From NCBI RefSeq assembly GCF_002174305.1, contig NZ_MIJB01000026.1:1-64000 (forward strand): a stretch of 64,000 bases of DNA. The letters are read 5' to 3'. Of this stretch, positions 53,257 to 62,314 are shown piece by piece. The translations under genes were made by a program, and so were the position numbers. The first letter of the stretch is position 1; the number at the start of each line of letters is the position of its first letter. The notes under the pieces were generated by a model that was given only the letters and a program-made list of their open reading frames with translations, did no database searches and was not told the origin of the DNA. This DNA is from Aeromicrobium sp. PE09-221. Its GTDB lineage: Bacteria > Actinomycetota > Actinomycetes > Propionibacteriales > Nocardioidaceae.

Positions 53257-53317
53257 GCCCTCGAGAGGGCAGAGGTGGCTGCGATAGCCGGTGTTGTGGT
53301 GTTTGCAACAACCCGCT

Positions 53318-53533
53318 CTATCCGGCGAGGTTGCGCCAGGACTGCCCAGCGGCGTCGTTCATGGCACGACGCGCACGGTGAAAGTCCGACTGCACGCGCA
53401 GGTCCGCCACGCGGAGATCCCGGCGCAGCTGGTCTGCTCTGCGCTGCTCGGTTCGTTTGCGTTCACGTCGCGCGATGGCGCTGGCGGCGCCCAGCCCGCC
53501 CAGGAGTAGCAGCGTCAGGCCAATCGGCTCCAT
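53318..53533 (-). CDS. 71-aa membrane-anchored small protein
   Basis: One N-terminal transmembrane helix (IGLTLLLLGGLGAAS) followed by a long Arg/Ala/Gln helix likely to form a coiled coil. The start ATG 53533 (or GTG 53536) overlaps the upstream stop. Last gene of a three-gene leftward set. Function unknown. Confidence 0.55.
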   Translation of the reverse strand: MEPIGLTLLLLGGLGAASAIARRERKRTEQRRADQLRRDLRVADLRVQSDFHRARRAMNDAAGQSWRNLAG

Positions 53534-53799
53534 CACCTATCACCGCTCTCGAACAACCGCAGCCGCTCACGCAGTTGCGGGTCGCCACCGGCCAGCGTGT
53601 CCGCGAAGCTGCTGACCTGCTCACGGACCGCGCGAGTGTGCTCCTTGAACTGCTCGGTGATCTCGCTGCGATCCTCATCGGTCAGCTCGTGGGCATCGAC
53701 GTCGCCGCAGAGACGCTCACGCAGCACCAGGTACATCGCCGCAGCGCCACCGGCAGTGCCGACAGCAAGGGCTGCGACATACCCGACGGCCCACATCAT
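53533..53799 (-). CDS. 88-aa membrane-anchored small protein
   Basis: An N-terminal transmembrane helix (VGYVAALAVGTAGGAAAMYL) precedes an acidic helical domain with 'ITEQFKEHTRAVREQVSSF'. Start and stop overlap both neighbours by 4 bp. Similar design to the next gene (one anchor plus helix), suggesting a small membrane complex. Function unknown. Confidence 0.6.
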   Translation of the reverse strand: MMWAVGYVAALAVGTAGGAAAMYLVLRERLCGDVDAHELTDEDRSEITEQFKEHTRAVREQVSSFADTLAGGDPQLRERLRLFESGDR

Positions 53800-54101
53800 G
53801 ATGGGAACTCCGACCCGAAGCTGCGCTGCACCCGCTGCGCTTTGTCGACGAAACCGACCTCGATCCGAGTCAGTACCGCATCCAGCACCGGGTCGCCGTT
53901 CGCCAGACTCTTGCGGTAGTTGTCCAGATCGACAGCTCGCTCCATGATCCGACCCGTCAGGGCCGCTTCCGCGTCGACCTTGAGGCCCGCGAACTTGGTC
54001 TCGTTCACCAGCCGATCGACGGCCTTCCGGTGGGTGCGCTCCTCCCGCGACGGGACAAGCCCCCGGCTGGGGCTCGCCCAGCGCTCCAGTTCACTACTCA
54101 T
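53796..54101 (-). CDS. 101-aa soluble helical protein
   Basis: ATG 54101 has AGAGGAGG upstream, so the longer in-frame start was rejected. Mostly helical ('VDRLVNETKFAGLKVDAEAAL', 'LDAVLTRIEVGFVDKAQR'). First gene of a three-gene set divergent from the 311-aa gene; the 54102-54219 gap holds both promoters. Function unknown. Confidence 0.6.
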   Translation of the reverse strand: MSSELERWASPSRGLVPSREERTHRKAVDRLVNETKFAGLKVDAEAALTGRIMERAVDLDNYRKSLANGDPVLDAVLTRIEVGFVDKAQRVQRSFGSEFPS

Positions 54102-54219
54102 GATCCGGCCTCCTCTAGCCTTGAATCTCCGGCCCGATTTGGGCTCGTGAATCACGTTAGGGACGACCGACTGAGATGAAAATCAAGCGGCAAGGACTTG
54201 GAGTCAGGAGGAGGCAGAG

Positions 54220-55155
54220 TTGGAGTCAACACCTGCTGGCGTCCGCGAAGCGATCACTTTCCTCTGCAAAGGCCAGGGATTTAACGCCGACCGCCTCGCC
54301 ACCCGACAAGCCCTCGTCGCAGTTCTCGGCGAACCCGGCACGCACCCGGACATACTCACCGAACGGTTCGTCGCAGCGATCAACTCCATCGGCGGACCGA
54401 CCGCCGAGATTCTCGGCGACTCACTGCGTCTGACGGAGCGGGCGTGGAACCTCAAGACCCTCAAAGAACGACGCACCCTCCACGGGTCGCTCCAAGATCC
54501 CGTGATCGGCTGGGAAGCCGTTGCCGACCGCGCAGAGACAGCGATCGACCACCTGGTCGCCGTACTCGTCAGTGGCCGCTACCCCAAGTCGCCGATCCCG
54601 ACCCGGATCGCTGAATCCCACAGCGGTGTGGCGATCTATGCCATGAGCGTCCACACCATCGTCCGCGACCGACGCCACGAAGAGACCCGCTACCGGTTCC
54701 AGCTCGTCGGACTCGCCGACGGGGTCGACTACTTCGGCGTCGACACCCCGAGCCCCAACGTGCCACGCCTGGTCAGTGAAGATTTCTCCCTGCAGATGAA
54801 GTTCTACGACTACGGCTACCAACACCAGTTCTGGCCCGACGAACCCATGCGACACGGCAAGACTTACGACCTCCGCTACTTCATCCGCAACCCCCACAGA
54901 GGTGAGGAAGCCGTCCTGACCGCCGAGCACATGGCCTTCCACGAACCCACCCGGTTCGCCACCTTCACCGTCTCCTTCATCGGCGACAAGCCCAAGATGA
55001 TCTGGCGGGTCAACCGACTCACAGGGATCGCCACACCCGGCGAGCCAACCCGCGACACCGCCCTCAGCATCGACGGTCAGCGCACGGTGCGCACGGAGTT
55101 CAGCGACCTCTACGGAGGATTGCATAGCGGCATCGCCTGGAGCTGGGACGCCTGA
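54220..55155 (+). CDS. Hypothetical protein preceding the type I R-M locus
   Basis: 311-aa protein. The start is TTG 54220 because GGAGGAGG lies 5-6 nt before it and no ATG is near. The N-terminal 90 residues are helical ('RLATRQALVAVLGEPGTH'); the C-terminal 180 look beta-rich. It could be a regulator with a ligand-binding domain. No family recognised. It is 214 bp upstream of hsdM on the same strand, separated by a gap with A/T-rich promoter-like stretches (about 55180-55205 and 55325-55336). Confidence 0.65.
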   Translation: MESTPAGVREAITFLCKGQGFNADRLATRQALVAVLGEPGTHPDILTERFVAAINSIGGPTAEILGDSLRLTERAWNLKTLKERRTLHGSLQDPVIGWEAVADRAETAIDHLVAVLVSGRYPKSPIPTRIAESHSGVAIYAMSVHTIVRDRRHEETRYRFQLVGLADGVDYFGVDTPSPNVPRLVSEDFSLQMKFYDYGYQHQFWPDEPMRHGKTYDLRYFIRNPHRGEEAVLTAEHMAFHEPTRFATFTVSFIGDKPKMIWRVNRLTGIATPGEPTRDTALSIDGQRTVRTEFSDLYGGLHSGIAWSWDA

Positions 55156-55368
55156 CCGAGGCGGCAAGGTCTTCTCGAAAACGGCCTGTTATGAGATAAT
55201 CACAGGTAGATCGCAGCGCCCGGTCGACGCGACACCAGCTCCCGGCTGCATCACCCACCAAGGCTCACCAAGCATGCGGCTCACGGCCGATGTCAGTGCC
55301 TCGCGCTACGGTGAGATTGACCCGCAACTATAACTAAAGACGCGCCTCGGGCGCAGGAGATGAACCAC

Positions 55369-56937
55369 ATGGCACCGACCACCAAAGAAGGACAGCGCGC
55401 CGAGCTGCACAAGACGATCTGGCGCATCGCGAACGACCTTCGCGGCTCCGTCGACGGCTGGGACTTCAAGTCCTACGTTCTCGGCATGCTCTTCTATCGG
55501 TTTATCTCCGAGAACCTCACCGCCTACATCAACAAGAGCGAACGCGAAGCAGGCGACCCGAGCTTCGACTACGCCTTGCTCGGTGACGCCCAGGCAGAGT
55601 TCGGACGCAAGGAAACGGTCGAGGAAAAGGGCTTCTACATCCTCCCCTCCGAACTCTTCCAGAACGTCCGCAAGCGCGCCGCGAGCGACCCCAACCTGAA
55701 CGAGACCCTCGCCCGCGTGTTCAAGAACATCGAAGGATCTGCTGTCGGCACCGACGCCGAAGACGACCTCAAAGGCCTGTTCGACGACCTCGACGTCAAC
55801 AGCTCCAAACTCGGGGGCACCGTCGCCAAACGCAACGAGAAACTCGTCAAGCTGCTGGATGCGATCGGTGACCTGCCGCTGGGGAACTTTGAGGACAACT
55901 CGATCGACCTGTTCGGTGACGCCTACGAGTACCTCATGCAGATGTACGCCTCAAGCGCAGGTAAATCCGGTGGCGAGTACTACACACCCCAGGAAGTGTC
56001 CGAGCTTCTCGCCCGCATCACCGTGGTCGGTAAGACACAGGTGAACAAGGTCTATGACCCCGCCGTCGGATCCGGATCGCTCCTGCTGAAGTTCGCGAAA
56101 GTCCTCGGCAAAGAAAATGTGCGACAGGGCTTCTTTGGTCAGGAGATCAACCTGACCACCTACAACCTCGCCAGGATCAACATGTTCCTGCACGACATCA
56201 ACTACGAGAAGTTCAATCTCGCCCACGGCGACACCCTCACCGACCCCGCCCATTGGGACGATGAGCCGTTCGAAGCGATCGTCTCCAACCCGCCGTACTC
56301 GATCAAATGGGATGGCGACGCCAACCCGCTCCTGATCAACGACCCACGTTTCGCGCCCGCCGGCGTGCTCGCACCAAAGTCGAAGGCCGACCTTGCCTTC
56401 ACGATGCACATCCTCTCGTGGCTCGCCGTCAACGGCACCGCGGCCATCGTCGAGTTCCCCGGCGTGCTCTACCGAGGCGGCGCGGAACGGAAGATCCGCA
56501 AGTACCTCATCGACAACAACTACGTCGACGCCGTCATCCAGCTCCCACCGGACCTGTTCTTCGGCACCACGATCGCAACCTGCATCATCGTGCTCAAGAA
56601 ATCCAAGACCGACAACGCCGTACTCTTCATCGACGCATCCGACCAGTTCAAACGCACCGGCAACAAGAACAAACTCACCGAAGCCAACCAGCAACACATC
56701 CTCGACACCTTCACAGCCCGGGAAAGCGTCGACCATGTCGCCAAGCTCGTGCCGAACGAAGACATCGCCGCCAACGACTACAACATCGCCGTCTCCTCCT
56801 ACGTCGAACAAGAAGACACCCGCGAGGTCATCGACATCACCGAACTGAACGCCGAGATCGCCCGCATCGTCGCCCGACAACAAGAACTCCGCGCCTCAAT
56901 CGACGAAATCGTCGCCGACCTGGAGGGCACCAAGTGA
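55369..56937 (+). CDS. hsdM: Type I restriction-modification methyltransferase subunit HsdM
   Basis: 522-aa N6-adenine methyltransferase. A helical N-domain (1-150, 'DLRGSVDGWDFKSYVLGMLF') precedes SAM motif I DPAVGSGSLL (about 229) and the catalytic NPPYS (about 306). Length and N-domain match type IC (EcoR124-like) subunits. ATG 55369 is 9 nt after AGGAG; ATG 55360 would leave no spacing. It overlaps hsdS by 4 bp and methylates the host target with HsdS. Confidence 0.95.
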   Translation: MAPTTKEGQRAELHKTIWRIANDLRGSVDGWDFKSYVLGMLFYRFISENLTAYINKSEREAGDPSFDYALLGDAQAEFGRKETVEEKGFYILPSELFQNVRKRAASDPNLNETLARVFKNIEGSAVGTDAEDDLKGLFDDLDVNSSKLGGTVAKRNEKLVKLLDAIGDLPLGNFEDNSIDLFGDAYEYLMQMYASSAGKSGGEYYTPQEVSELLARITVVGKTQVNKVYDPAVGSGSLLLKFAKVLGKENVRQGFFGQEINLTTYNLARINMFLHDINYEKFNLAHGDTLTDPAHWDDEPFEAIVSNPPYSIKWDGDANPLLINDPRFAPAGVLAPKSKADLAFTMHILSWLAVNGTAAIVEFPGVLYRGGAERKIRKYLIDNNYVDAVIQLPPDLFFGTTIATCIIVLKKSKTDNAVLFIDASDQFKRTGNKNKLTEANQQHILDTFTARESVDHVAKLVPNEDIAANDYNIAVSSYVEQEDTREVIDITELNAEIARIVARQQELRASIDEIVADLEGTK

Positions 56938-58139
56938 GCCGCGTCGACGAACTGATCGCAAAGCTCGCTCCGCAAGGAGTCCAGTTCAAGAAGCTCGGAG
57001 ATGTTGCGCAGATTGCGGGACGGAATGTCCAACCTTCAGCGATGGGCGATGCCCCGGTGACTATCTTTAGTTTGCCGTCTTTCGATCACGGTATGACGCC
57101 GGAGGTTCTGACAGGCACAGAAGTTGGGTCCGCGAAGACAAGGCTCTCCAAGCCTGTCGTTCTTGCTGCGAAACTGAACCCGCACATTCCCCGCGTTTGG
57201 AGGCTGGAGGTCATTCCAGAGAGGGCGTTTTGCTCGCCAGAATTTTATCCGATCGAGCCTGACGCGACATCGCTAGAGATCGGATTCCTATACTACCTCA
57301 TTTTGAGCAAGATGTCCTGGCTTGCTGGAACCGTAACAGGCAGCACAAATAGCCACAAGCGACTACAACGCGAGGACTATCTGAACCTGGAAGTCCCTGT
57401 GCCGCCTCTCGAGGTGCAGCGGGAGATCGTGCGAATATTGGATCAGTTCACTCAGCTGGAAGCGGAGCTGGAAGCGGAGCTCGAGGCTCGACGCTGCCAG
57501 TATGATTACTACGCTGCCCAACTGCTCTCAGTCGATGGTGATGTTCCGCGCGTGAAGTTTGGCGATATCGCGAGGATCGTTCGTGGCGCATCCCCGCGCC
57601 CGATTCAGAAGTTTCTCACCGATGACCCGCGGGGCGTGCCTTGGATCAAGATCGGCGACGTTCCTGCCGGAGGCAAGTACATCACGGGAACAGCGCAGAA
57701 GGTCACGCCTGAGGGCGCCGCCAAATCCAGACGCGTGACACCCGGAGACTTCGTTCTCTCGAACTCCATGAGCTTTGGGCGGCCATACGTCTCGAAGATC
57801 GAGGGGTACATCCACGACGGCTGGCTTGCCATCAGCGACTTCGAAGACTCCTACGTTCGTGACTACCTCTATTACCTGCTGCGGTCGGGTCCCGTGCAAG
57901 ACGAGTTCGCGCGCAAGGCCGGTGCGGGCACAGTCAAGAACCTGAACGCCGAGATCGTGCGCTCGGTAGTTATCCCCATGCCGCCACGCGAGCAGCAAGA
58001 GCGCGTGGTGGATCTCCTGGATCGCTTCGACGCACTAGTGAACGACATCAGCGTCGGGCTCCCTGCCGAACTGCATGCTCGCCGAACGCAGTACGAGCAC
58101 TACCGCGACCGACTGCTGACGTTCAAGGAGGCCAAATAG
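56934..58139 (+). CDS. hsdS: Type I restriction-modification specificity subunit HsdS
   Basis: 401-aa protein with two target-recognition domains (about 10-155 and 200-360), each followed by a conserved helix ('PLEVQREIVRILDQF' and 'PREQQERVVDLLDRF'). The central spacer contains tandem L-E-A-E tetrads. GTG 56934 overlaps the hsdM stop (GTGA). The recognition domains define a bipartite target that cannot be read from sequence. GC content drops visibly in the first domain, as expected for frequently exchanged hsdS segments. Confidence 0.93.
   Translation: MSRVDELIAKLAPQGVQFKKLGDVAQIAGRNVQPSAMGDAPVTIFSLPSFDHGMTPEVLTGTEVGSAKTRLSKPVVLAAKLNPHIPRVWRLEVIPERAFCSPEFYPIEPDATSLEIGFLYYLILSKMSWLAGTVTGSTNSHKRLQREDYLNLEVPVPPLEVQREIVRILDQFTQLEAELEAELEARRCQYDYYAAQLLSVDGDVPRVKFGDIARIVRGASPRPIQKFLTDDPRGVPWIKIGDVPAGGKYITGTAQKVTPEGAAKSRRVTPGDFVLSNSMSFGRPYVSKIEGYIHDGWLAISDFEDSYVRDYLYYLLRSGPVQDEFARKAGAGTVKNLNAEIVRSVVIPMPPREQQERVVDLLDRFDALVNDISVGLPAELHARRTQYEHYRDRLLTFKEAK
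57454..57489 (+). repeat. 12-bp tandem repeat in the HsdS central spacer
   Basis: Two identical units AGCTGGAAGCGG (57454-57465, 57466-57477) and a third degenerate unit (to 57489), encoding L-E-A-E tetrads. In EcoR124I/EcoR124II the number of TAEL tetrads at this place sets the spacing between half-sites, so slippage here could change specificity. Confidence 0.85.
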
Positions 58140-58142
58140 ACA

Positions 58143-59207
58143 ATGGAGCATCACGAGACAATCGACAGCCTGTGTGATTACCTGTCGACGGGCGCATCGG
58201 GTTCTCGTAGCACTCTAATCTATGCGCCAAACACGATTGGTAAGACGCGGTTGGCTCAACAAATGAAAGACCGTGATCCCGACGGGGTGGTTCTATATAA
58301 CTCGTATGTCGAGGATGTTTTCAGCTGGGACAACGAGCGAGTAGTGCTCAAGATGAATCTCGAAGCAGAACTACTGAAGACGATCGAAACTCAGGGTCTC
58401 GATGGGGCGATTGTCGACAATTTCAAAAGTCTCACCGATGGCAAGATCGAGCCTCTGATCGACTTCGCTCGTGGCGAAGTTGTCTTTGGTGTTTACGCCG
58501 GAGATGACAGCACTACCGACGGCATCAAAATATCGCGAGCGGAGGAGAGCATCTTTGTGTGGTGTGTCTACTACTCCGTGCTGAGCGAGGCGGTGGAAAC
58601 CCTTGCTGATAGCGAAGATCTGCGCTCGACCACAGATTACGATGGGCTAACACTCGCCGTGATTGATGATCCAGTGTCATCCATGGATGACGTGCGAATC
58701 GTTTCTGTCGCGCTCGCCTTAGCTGGCCTCATTAAGTTTGCGGGAGATCATGACCTCAGGTTCTTGGTCACGACCCATCACGCACTCTTCTTCAATGTTC
58801 TGTTCAATTCCCTCCGTCGGAAGAGTGACCACGCGTATGTTCTTGCGCGAGAACCAGTCGCCGGATGGACACTCAGTAAACAGTCGAAGGACACTCCTTT
58901 CAGTTATCACCTTGGGGTCATTAACGATATCCAGCAGGCGATTCTGGGGAACTCGGTTCAACGGGGACACTTCAATCAGTTCCGAGCTCTTCTTGAGAAG
59001 ACGGCCAACTTTCTCGGGCATACGGGAGGTTGGGGAGATCTGCTGACCGGACCTGATGCGGCTCTGCTGACGAAGGTTCTCAACCTCTACAGCCATGATC
59101 GGTTCGCGGATCTGGATTCTGCCGAGGTGGCAGTGGAATACAAGGATGCTTTGAGGGGTGAGTTTCAGGAGTTCCTGAAGACGTTCAGATGGGCGGCCAC
59201 GGCATGA
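58143..59207 (+). CDS. ABC-type ATPase, putative PrrC-like anticodon nuclease
   Basis: 354-aa protein encoded between hsdS and hsdR. P-loop variant APNTIGKT (28-35), signature-like ISRAEES (in place of LSxGE) and Walker B LAVIDDPVSSMDD (about 171-183) mark an ABC ATPase of the PrrC/RloC kind. The C-terminal part has R281-x3-E285 and H318, close in spacing to the R320/E324/H356 active-site triad of E. coli PrrC. If correct, it cuts tRNA when the type I enzyme is inhibited by phage. It lacks RloC's zinc-hook coiled coil. Codon use is less GC-rich than its neighbours. Function is inferred. Confidence 0.7.
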   Translation: MEHHETIDSLCDYLSTGASGSRSTLIYAPNTIGKTRLAQQMKDRDPDGVVLYNSYVEDVFSWDNERVVLKMNLEAELLKTIETQGLDGAIVDNFKSLTDGKIEPLIDFARGEVVFGVYAGDDSTTDGIKISRAEESIFVWCVYYSVLSEAVETLADSEDLRSTTDYDGLTLAVIDDPVSSMDDVRIVSVALALAGLIKFAGDHDLRFLVTTHHALFFNVLFNSLRRKSDHAYVLAREPVAGWTLSKQSKDTPFSYHLGVINDIQQAILGNSVQRGHFNQFRALLEKTANFLGHTGGWGDLLTGPDAALLTKVLNLYSHDRFADLDSAEVAVEYKDALRGEFQEFLKTFRWAATA

Positions 59208-62200
59208 GCGACGGCACTCCAAGCAAGTACGATCCGATCGCTATCTCGGCGGAGAGCACTGTCGTCGCTGAGTATACGCCCGATCCGAAGCAGTCGGGGT
59301 CGTATCAGTCGGAGGCGGATCTTGAACGCGAGATGATCCGGCTCCTGGAGTCGCAGGCCTACGAGTATCTTCCGGTCACCTCTGAGGCCCAGCTCGTCGC
59401 GAATCTCCGCACGCAGCTCGAGGCGCTCAACCAGATCGCGTTCAGCGACACCGAGTGGGATCAGTTCTTCAACGAGAAGATAGCGGGCAAGAACGACGGC
59501 ATCGTCGAGAAGACCGTCCGCGTCCAGGAGGATCACGTCCAGCTCCTGACCCGTGATGACGGGTCGACGAAGAACATCCGGCTGCTCGACAAGGCGAACA
59601 TCCACAACAACCGCCTGCAAGTGATCAACCAGTACGAGATCGACCAGGCCGATGGCGGTGCGAAGTACGCCAACCGCTACGACGTGACCGTGCTGGTCAA
59701 CGGCCTGCCGATGGTGCACATCGAGCTCAAACGCCGCGGGGTGGATCTTCGGGAAGCGTTCAACCAGATCAACCGCTACCAGCGCGACAGCTTCTGGGCA
59801 GGCTCCGGCCTGTTCGAGTATGTGCAGCTGTTCGTGATCAGCAACGGCACGTTGACGAAGTACTACTCCAACAGCACCCGCAATGCGGTGGTCAAGGAAA
59901 GCAGCAAGAACGCCAAGCGGGGACGCCAGACATCGAACAGCTTCGAGTTCACCTCCTGGTGGGCTGACGCCCAGAACAAGCCGATCACCGACCTGACGTC
60001 GTTCGTGAAGACGTTCTTCGCCAAGCACTCGCTGCTCAACATACTGACCCGCTACTGCGTGCTCACCGCCGATCGGTTGCTGTTGGTGATGCGGCCGTAT
60101 CAGATCGTCGCTACCGAGCGGATCCTGCAGAAGATCGAGATCGCCACCAATTACAAGAGTCTCGGCACTGTCGAGGCAGGTGGCTATGTGTGGCACACCA
60201 CGGGGTCGGGCAAGACCCTGACTTCGTTCAAGACCGCGCAGCTCGCATCGAAGCTGGAGTCGGTCGACAAGGTGCTGTTCGTGGTGGACCGCAAAGACCT
60301 GGACTACCAGACCATGCGTGAGTACGACCGCTTCGAGAAAGGGGCGGCGAACTCCAACACCTCAACTTCGGTGCTGAAGCGGCAACTCGAGGACCCGAAC
60401 GCTCGGATCATCATCACCACGATCCAGAAGCTCTCGACCTTCATCAAGGCCAACAAGGGCCACCAGGTCTTCTCCAGCCACGCGGTCATCATTTTCGATG
60501 AGTGTCACCGCTCGCAGTTCGGTGACATGCACACCGCCATCAAAAAAGCTTTCAAGCGTTACAATCTGTTCGGATTCACAGGGACGCCGATCTTTTCGGC
60601 CAACGCGAGCAGCGGCAGCAACCCCAAGCTCAAGACCACCGAGCAGGCGTTCGGCGATAAGCTCCACACCTACACGATTGTCGATGCGATCACCGACAAG
60701 AACGTCCTGCCGTTCCGTATTGACTACATCAACACCGTCAAGATTGGGAACCCCGACGACAAGCAAGTCTCGGCCATCGACTCAGAGAAGGCACTACTCG
60801 ATCCGCGTCGTCTCGGTGAGATCGTCAAGTACATTCTGGAGCACTTCGACCAGAAGACCCGCCGCTCATCCACCTACTCCCACTCAGTAGTCACCAACGT
60901 CGGCGACGTGGTGAAGACCCGACGCAAGGCCGAAGAGTTCAAGGAGCAGCGCCGGGTCCGCGGGTTCAACGCGCTGTTTGCCACCGCGTCGATTGACGCG
61001 GCGCAGCGCTACTACCTGGAGTTCAAGAAGCAGCAAGCCGACCTCACGCCAGACAAGCGCCTCAAGATCGGAGTCATCTACTCCTACGGCGCCAACGACG
61101 CCTCCGATGACGGCATCCTCGACGACGAGGCCTTCGACACCGACGGCCTCAGCGGTGACGCACGTTCGTTCCTCGAAGAAGCGATCAAGGACTACAACGG
61201 CCACTTCGGCACCAGCTACGACACCAGCGCCGACAAGTTCCAGAACTACTACAAGGACCTGTCGCAGCGGATGAAGAACCGCGAGATCGATCTGGTCATC
61301 GTGGTCAACATGTTCCTCACCGGCTTCGACGCCACCACGATGAACACGCTGTTCGTCGACAAGAACCTCCGCGCACACGGCCTGATCCAGGCGTACTCGC
61401 GCACCAACCGTATCCTGAACTCGGTCAAGACCTACGGCAACATCGTCTCCTTCCGCGATCTGGAAGAGGCGACGAACGACGCGATGGCGTTGTTCGGCAA
61501 CGAGGACGCCAAGGGCGTGGTCATCCTGAAGCCCTATGGCGACTACTACGCCGAGTACTCCGACCGGGCCAACGAGCTGCTGACCAAGTTCCCGCTGGGG
61601 GATCAGATCGTCGGCGAGGCAGCGCAGAAAGAGTTCATTGCGCTCTTCGGTGCGATCCTGCGGCTGCAGAACATCCTGACCTCGTTCGATGAGTTCGCGG
61701 GCAACGAGATCCTCACCGAACGCCAGAGCCAGGACTACCGCTCGGTCTACCTCAACCTCTACGCCGACTTCCGCAAGGACGACGCCGCTGAGAAGGAAGC
61801 GATCAACGACGACGTCGTCTTCGAGATCGAGCTGATCAAGCAGGTCGAGATCAACGTCGACTACATCCTCATGCTCGTCGAGAAGTGGCGCGAGGCTCGC
61901 GGCAACGGCTCCGACAAGGAGATGGACGCCGTCATGGAGATCCAACGTGCTGTCGACTCCAGCCCGTCACTCCGGAGCAAGCGCGACCTCATCATGGACT
62001 TCGTCGACCGCGTCTCGATTAACGGGGAGATCGACCACGAATGGCGCGCCTACGTCGATGCGAAGCGGGAAGCCGAACTGGAGGCGATCATCGCCGACGA
62101 GAGCCTCAAGCCTGACGAAACTCGATCTTTCGTCGAACATGCGTTCCGCGACGGTTCAATCCCTACCACCGGTACCGCGGTCACCAAGATCCTCCCGCCC

Positions 62201-62314
62201 GCCTCTCGCTTCTCCGCGAGTGGTAGTCACGGCGAGAAGAAGGCCCGCGTGCTGACTCGGCTTGGCGAATTCTTCGACCGCTTCTTCGGGCTGAGTGCTG
62301 GATCGGGTGACTGA
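59204..62314 (+). CDS. hsdR: Type I restriction endonuclease subunit HsdR
   Basis: 1036-aa motor-nuclease. The N-terminal nuclease core has 'YDVTVLVNGLPMVHIELKRR' (D...ExK). Helicase motif I is HTTGSGKTLTSF, motif II IIFDECHRSQ, motif III GFTGTPIF, and motif VI-like 'GLIQAYSRTNRIL'. The C-terminal domain would bind the methylase core. ATG 59204 overlaps the PrrC-like stop by 4 bp, so all four genes form one operon in the order M-S-ATPase-R. Confidence 0.95.
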   Translation: MSDGTPSKYDPIAISAESTVVAEYTPDPKQSGSYQSEADLEREMIRLLESQAYEYLPVTSEAQLVANLRTQLEALNQIAFSDTEWDQFFNEKIAGKNDGIVEKTVRVQEDHVQLLTRDDGSTKNIRLLDKANIHNNRLQVINQYEIDQADGGAKYANRYDVTVLVNGLPMVHIELKRRGVDLREAFNQINRYQRDSFWAGSGLFEYVQLFVISNGTLTKYYSNSTRNAVVKESSKNAKRGRQTSNSFEFTSWWADAQNKPITDLTSFVKTFFAKHSLLNILTRYCVLTADRLLLVMRPYQIVATERILQKIEIATNYKSLGTVEAGGYVWHTTGSGKTLTSFKTAQLASKLESVDKVLFVVDRKDLDYQTMREYDRFEKGAANSNTSTSVLKRQLEDPNARIIITTIQKLSTFIKANKGHQVFSSHAVIIFDECHRSQFGDMHTAIKKAFKRYNLFGFTGTPIFSANASSGSNPKLKTTEQAFGDKLHTYTIVDAITDKNVLPFRIDYINTVKIGNPDDKQVSAIDSEKALLDPRRLGEIVKYILEHFDQKTRRSSTYSHSVVTNVGDVVKTRRKAEEFKEQRRVRGFNALFATASIDAAQRYYLEFKKQQADLTPDKRLKIGVIYSYGANDASDDGILDDEAFDTDGLSGDARSFLEEAIKDYNGHFGTSYDTSADKFQNYYKDLSQRMKNREIDLVIVVNMFLTGFDATTMNTLFVDKNLRAHGLIQAYSRTNRILNSVKTYGNIVSFRDLEEATNDAMALFGNEDAKGVVILKPYGDYYAEYSDRANELLTKFPLGDQIVGEAAQKEFIALFGAILRLQNILTSFDEFAGNEILTERQSQDYRSVYLNLYADFRKDDAAEKEAINDDVVFEIELIKQVEINVDYILMLVEKWREARGNGSDKEMDAVMEIQRAVDSSPSLRSKRDLIMDFVDRVSINGEIDHEWRAYVDAKREAELEAIIADESLKPDETRSFVEHAFRDGSIPTTGTAVTKILPPASRFSASGSHGEKKARVLTRLGEFFDRFFGLSAGSGD

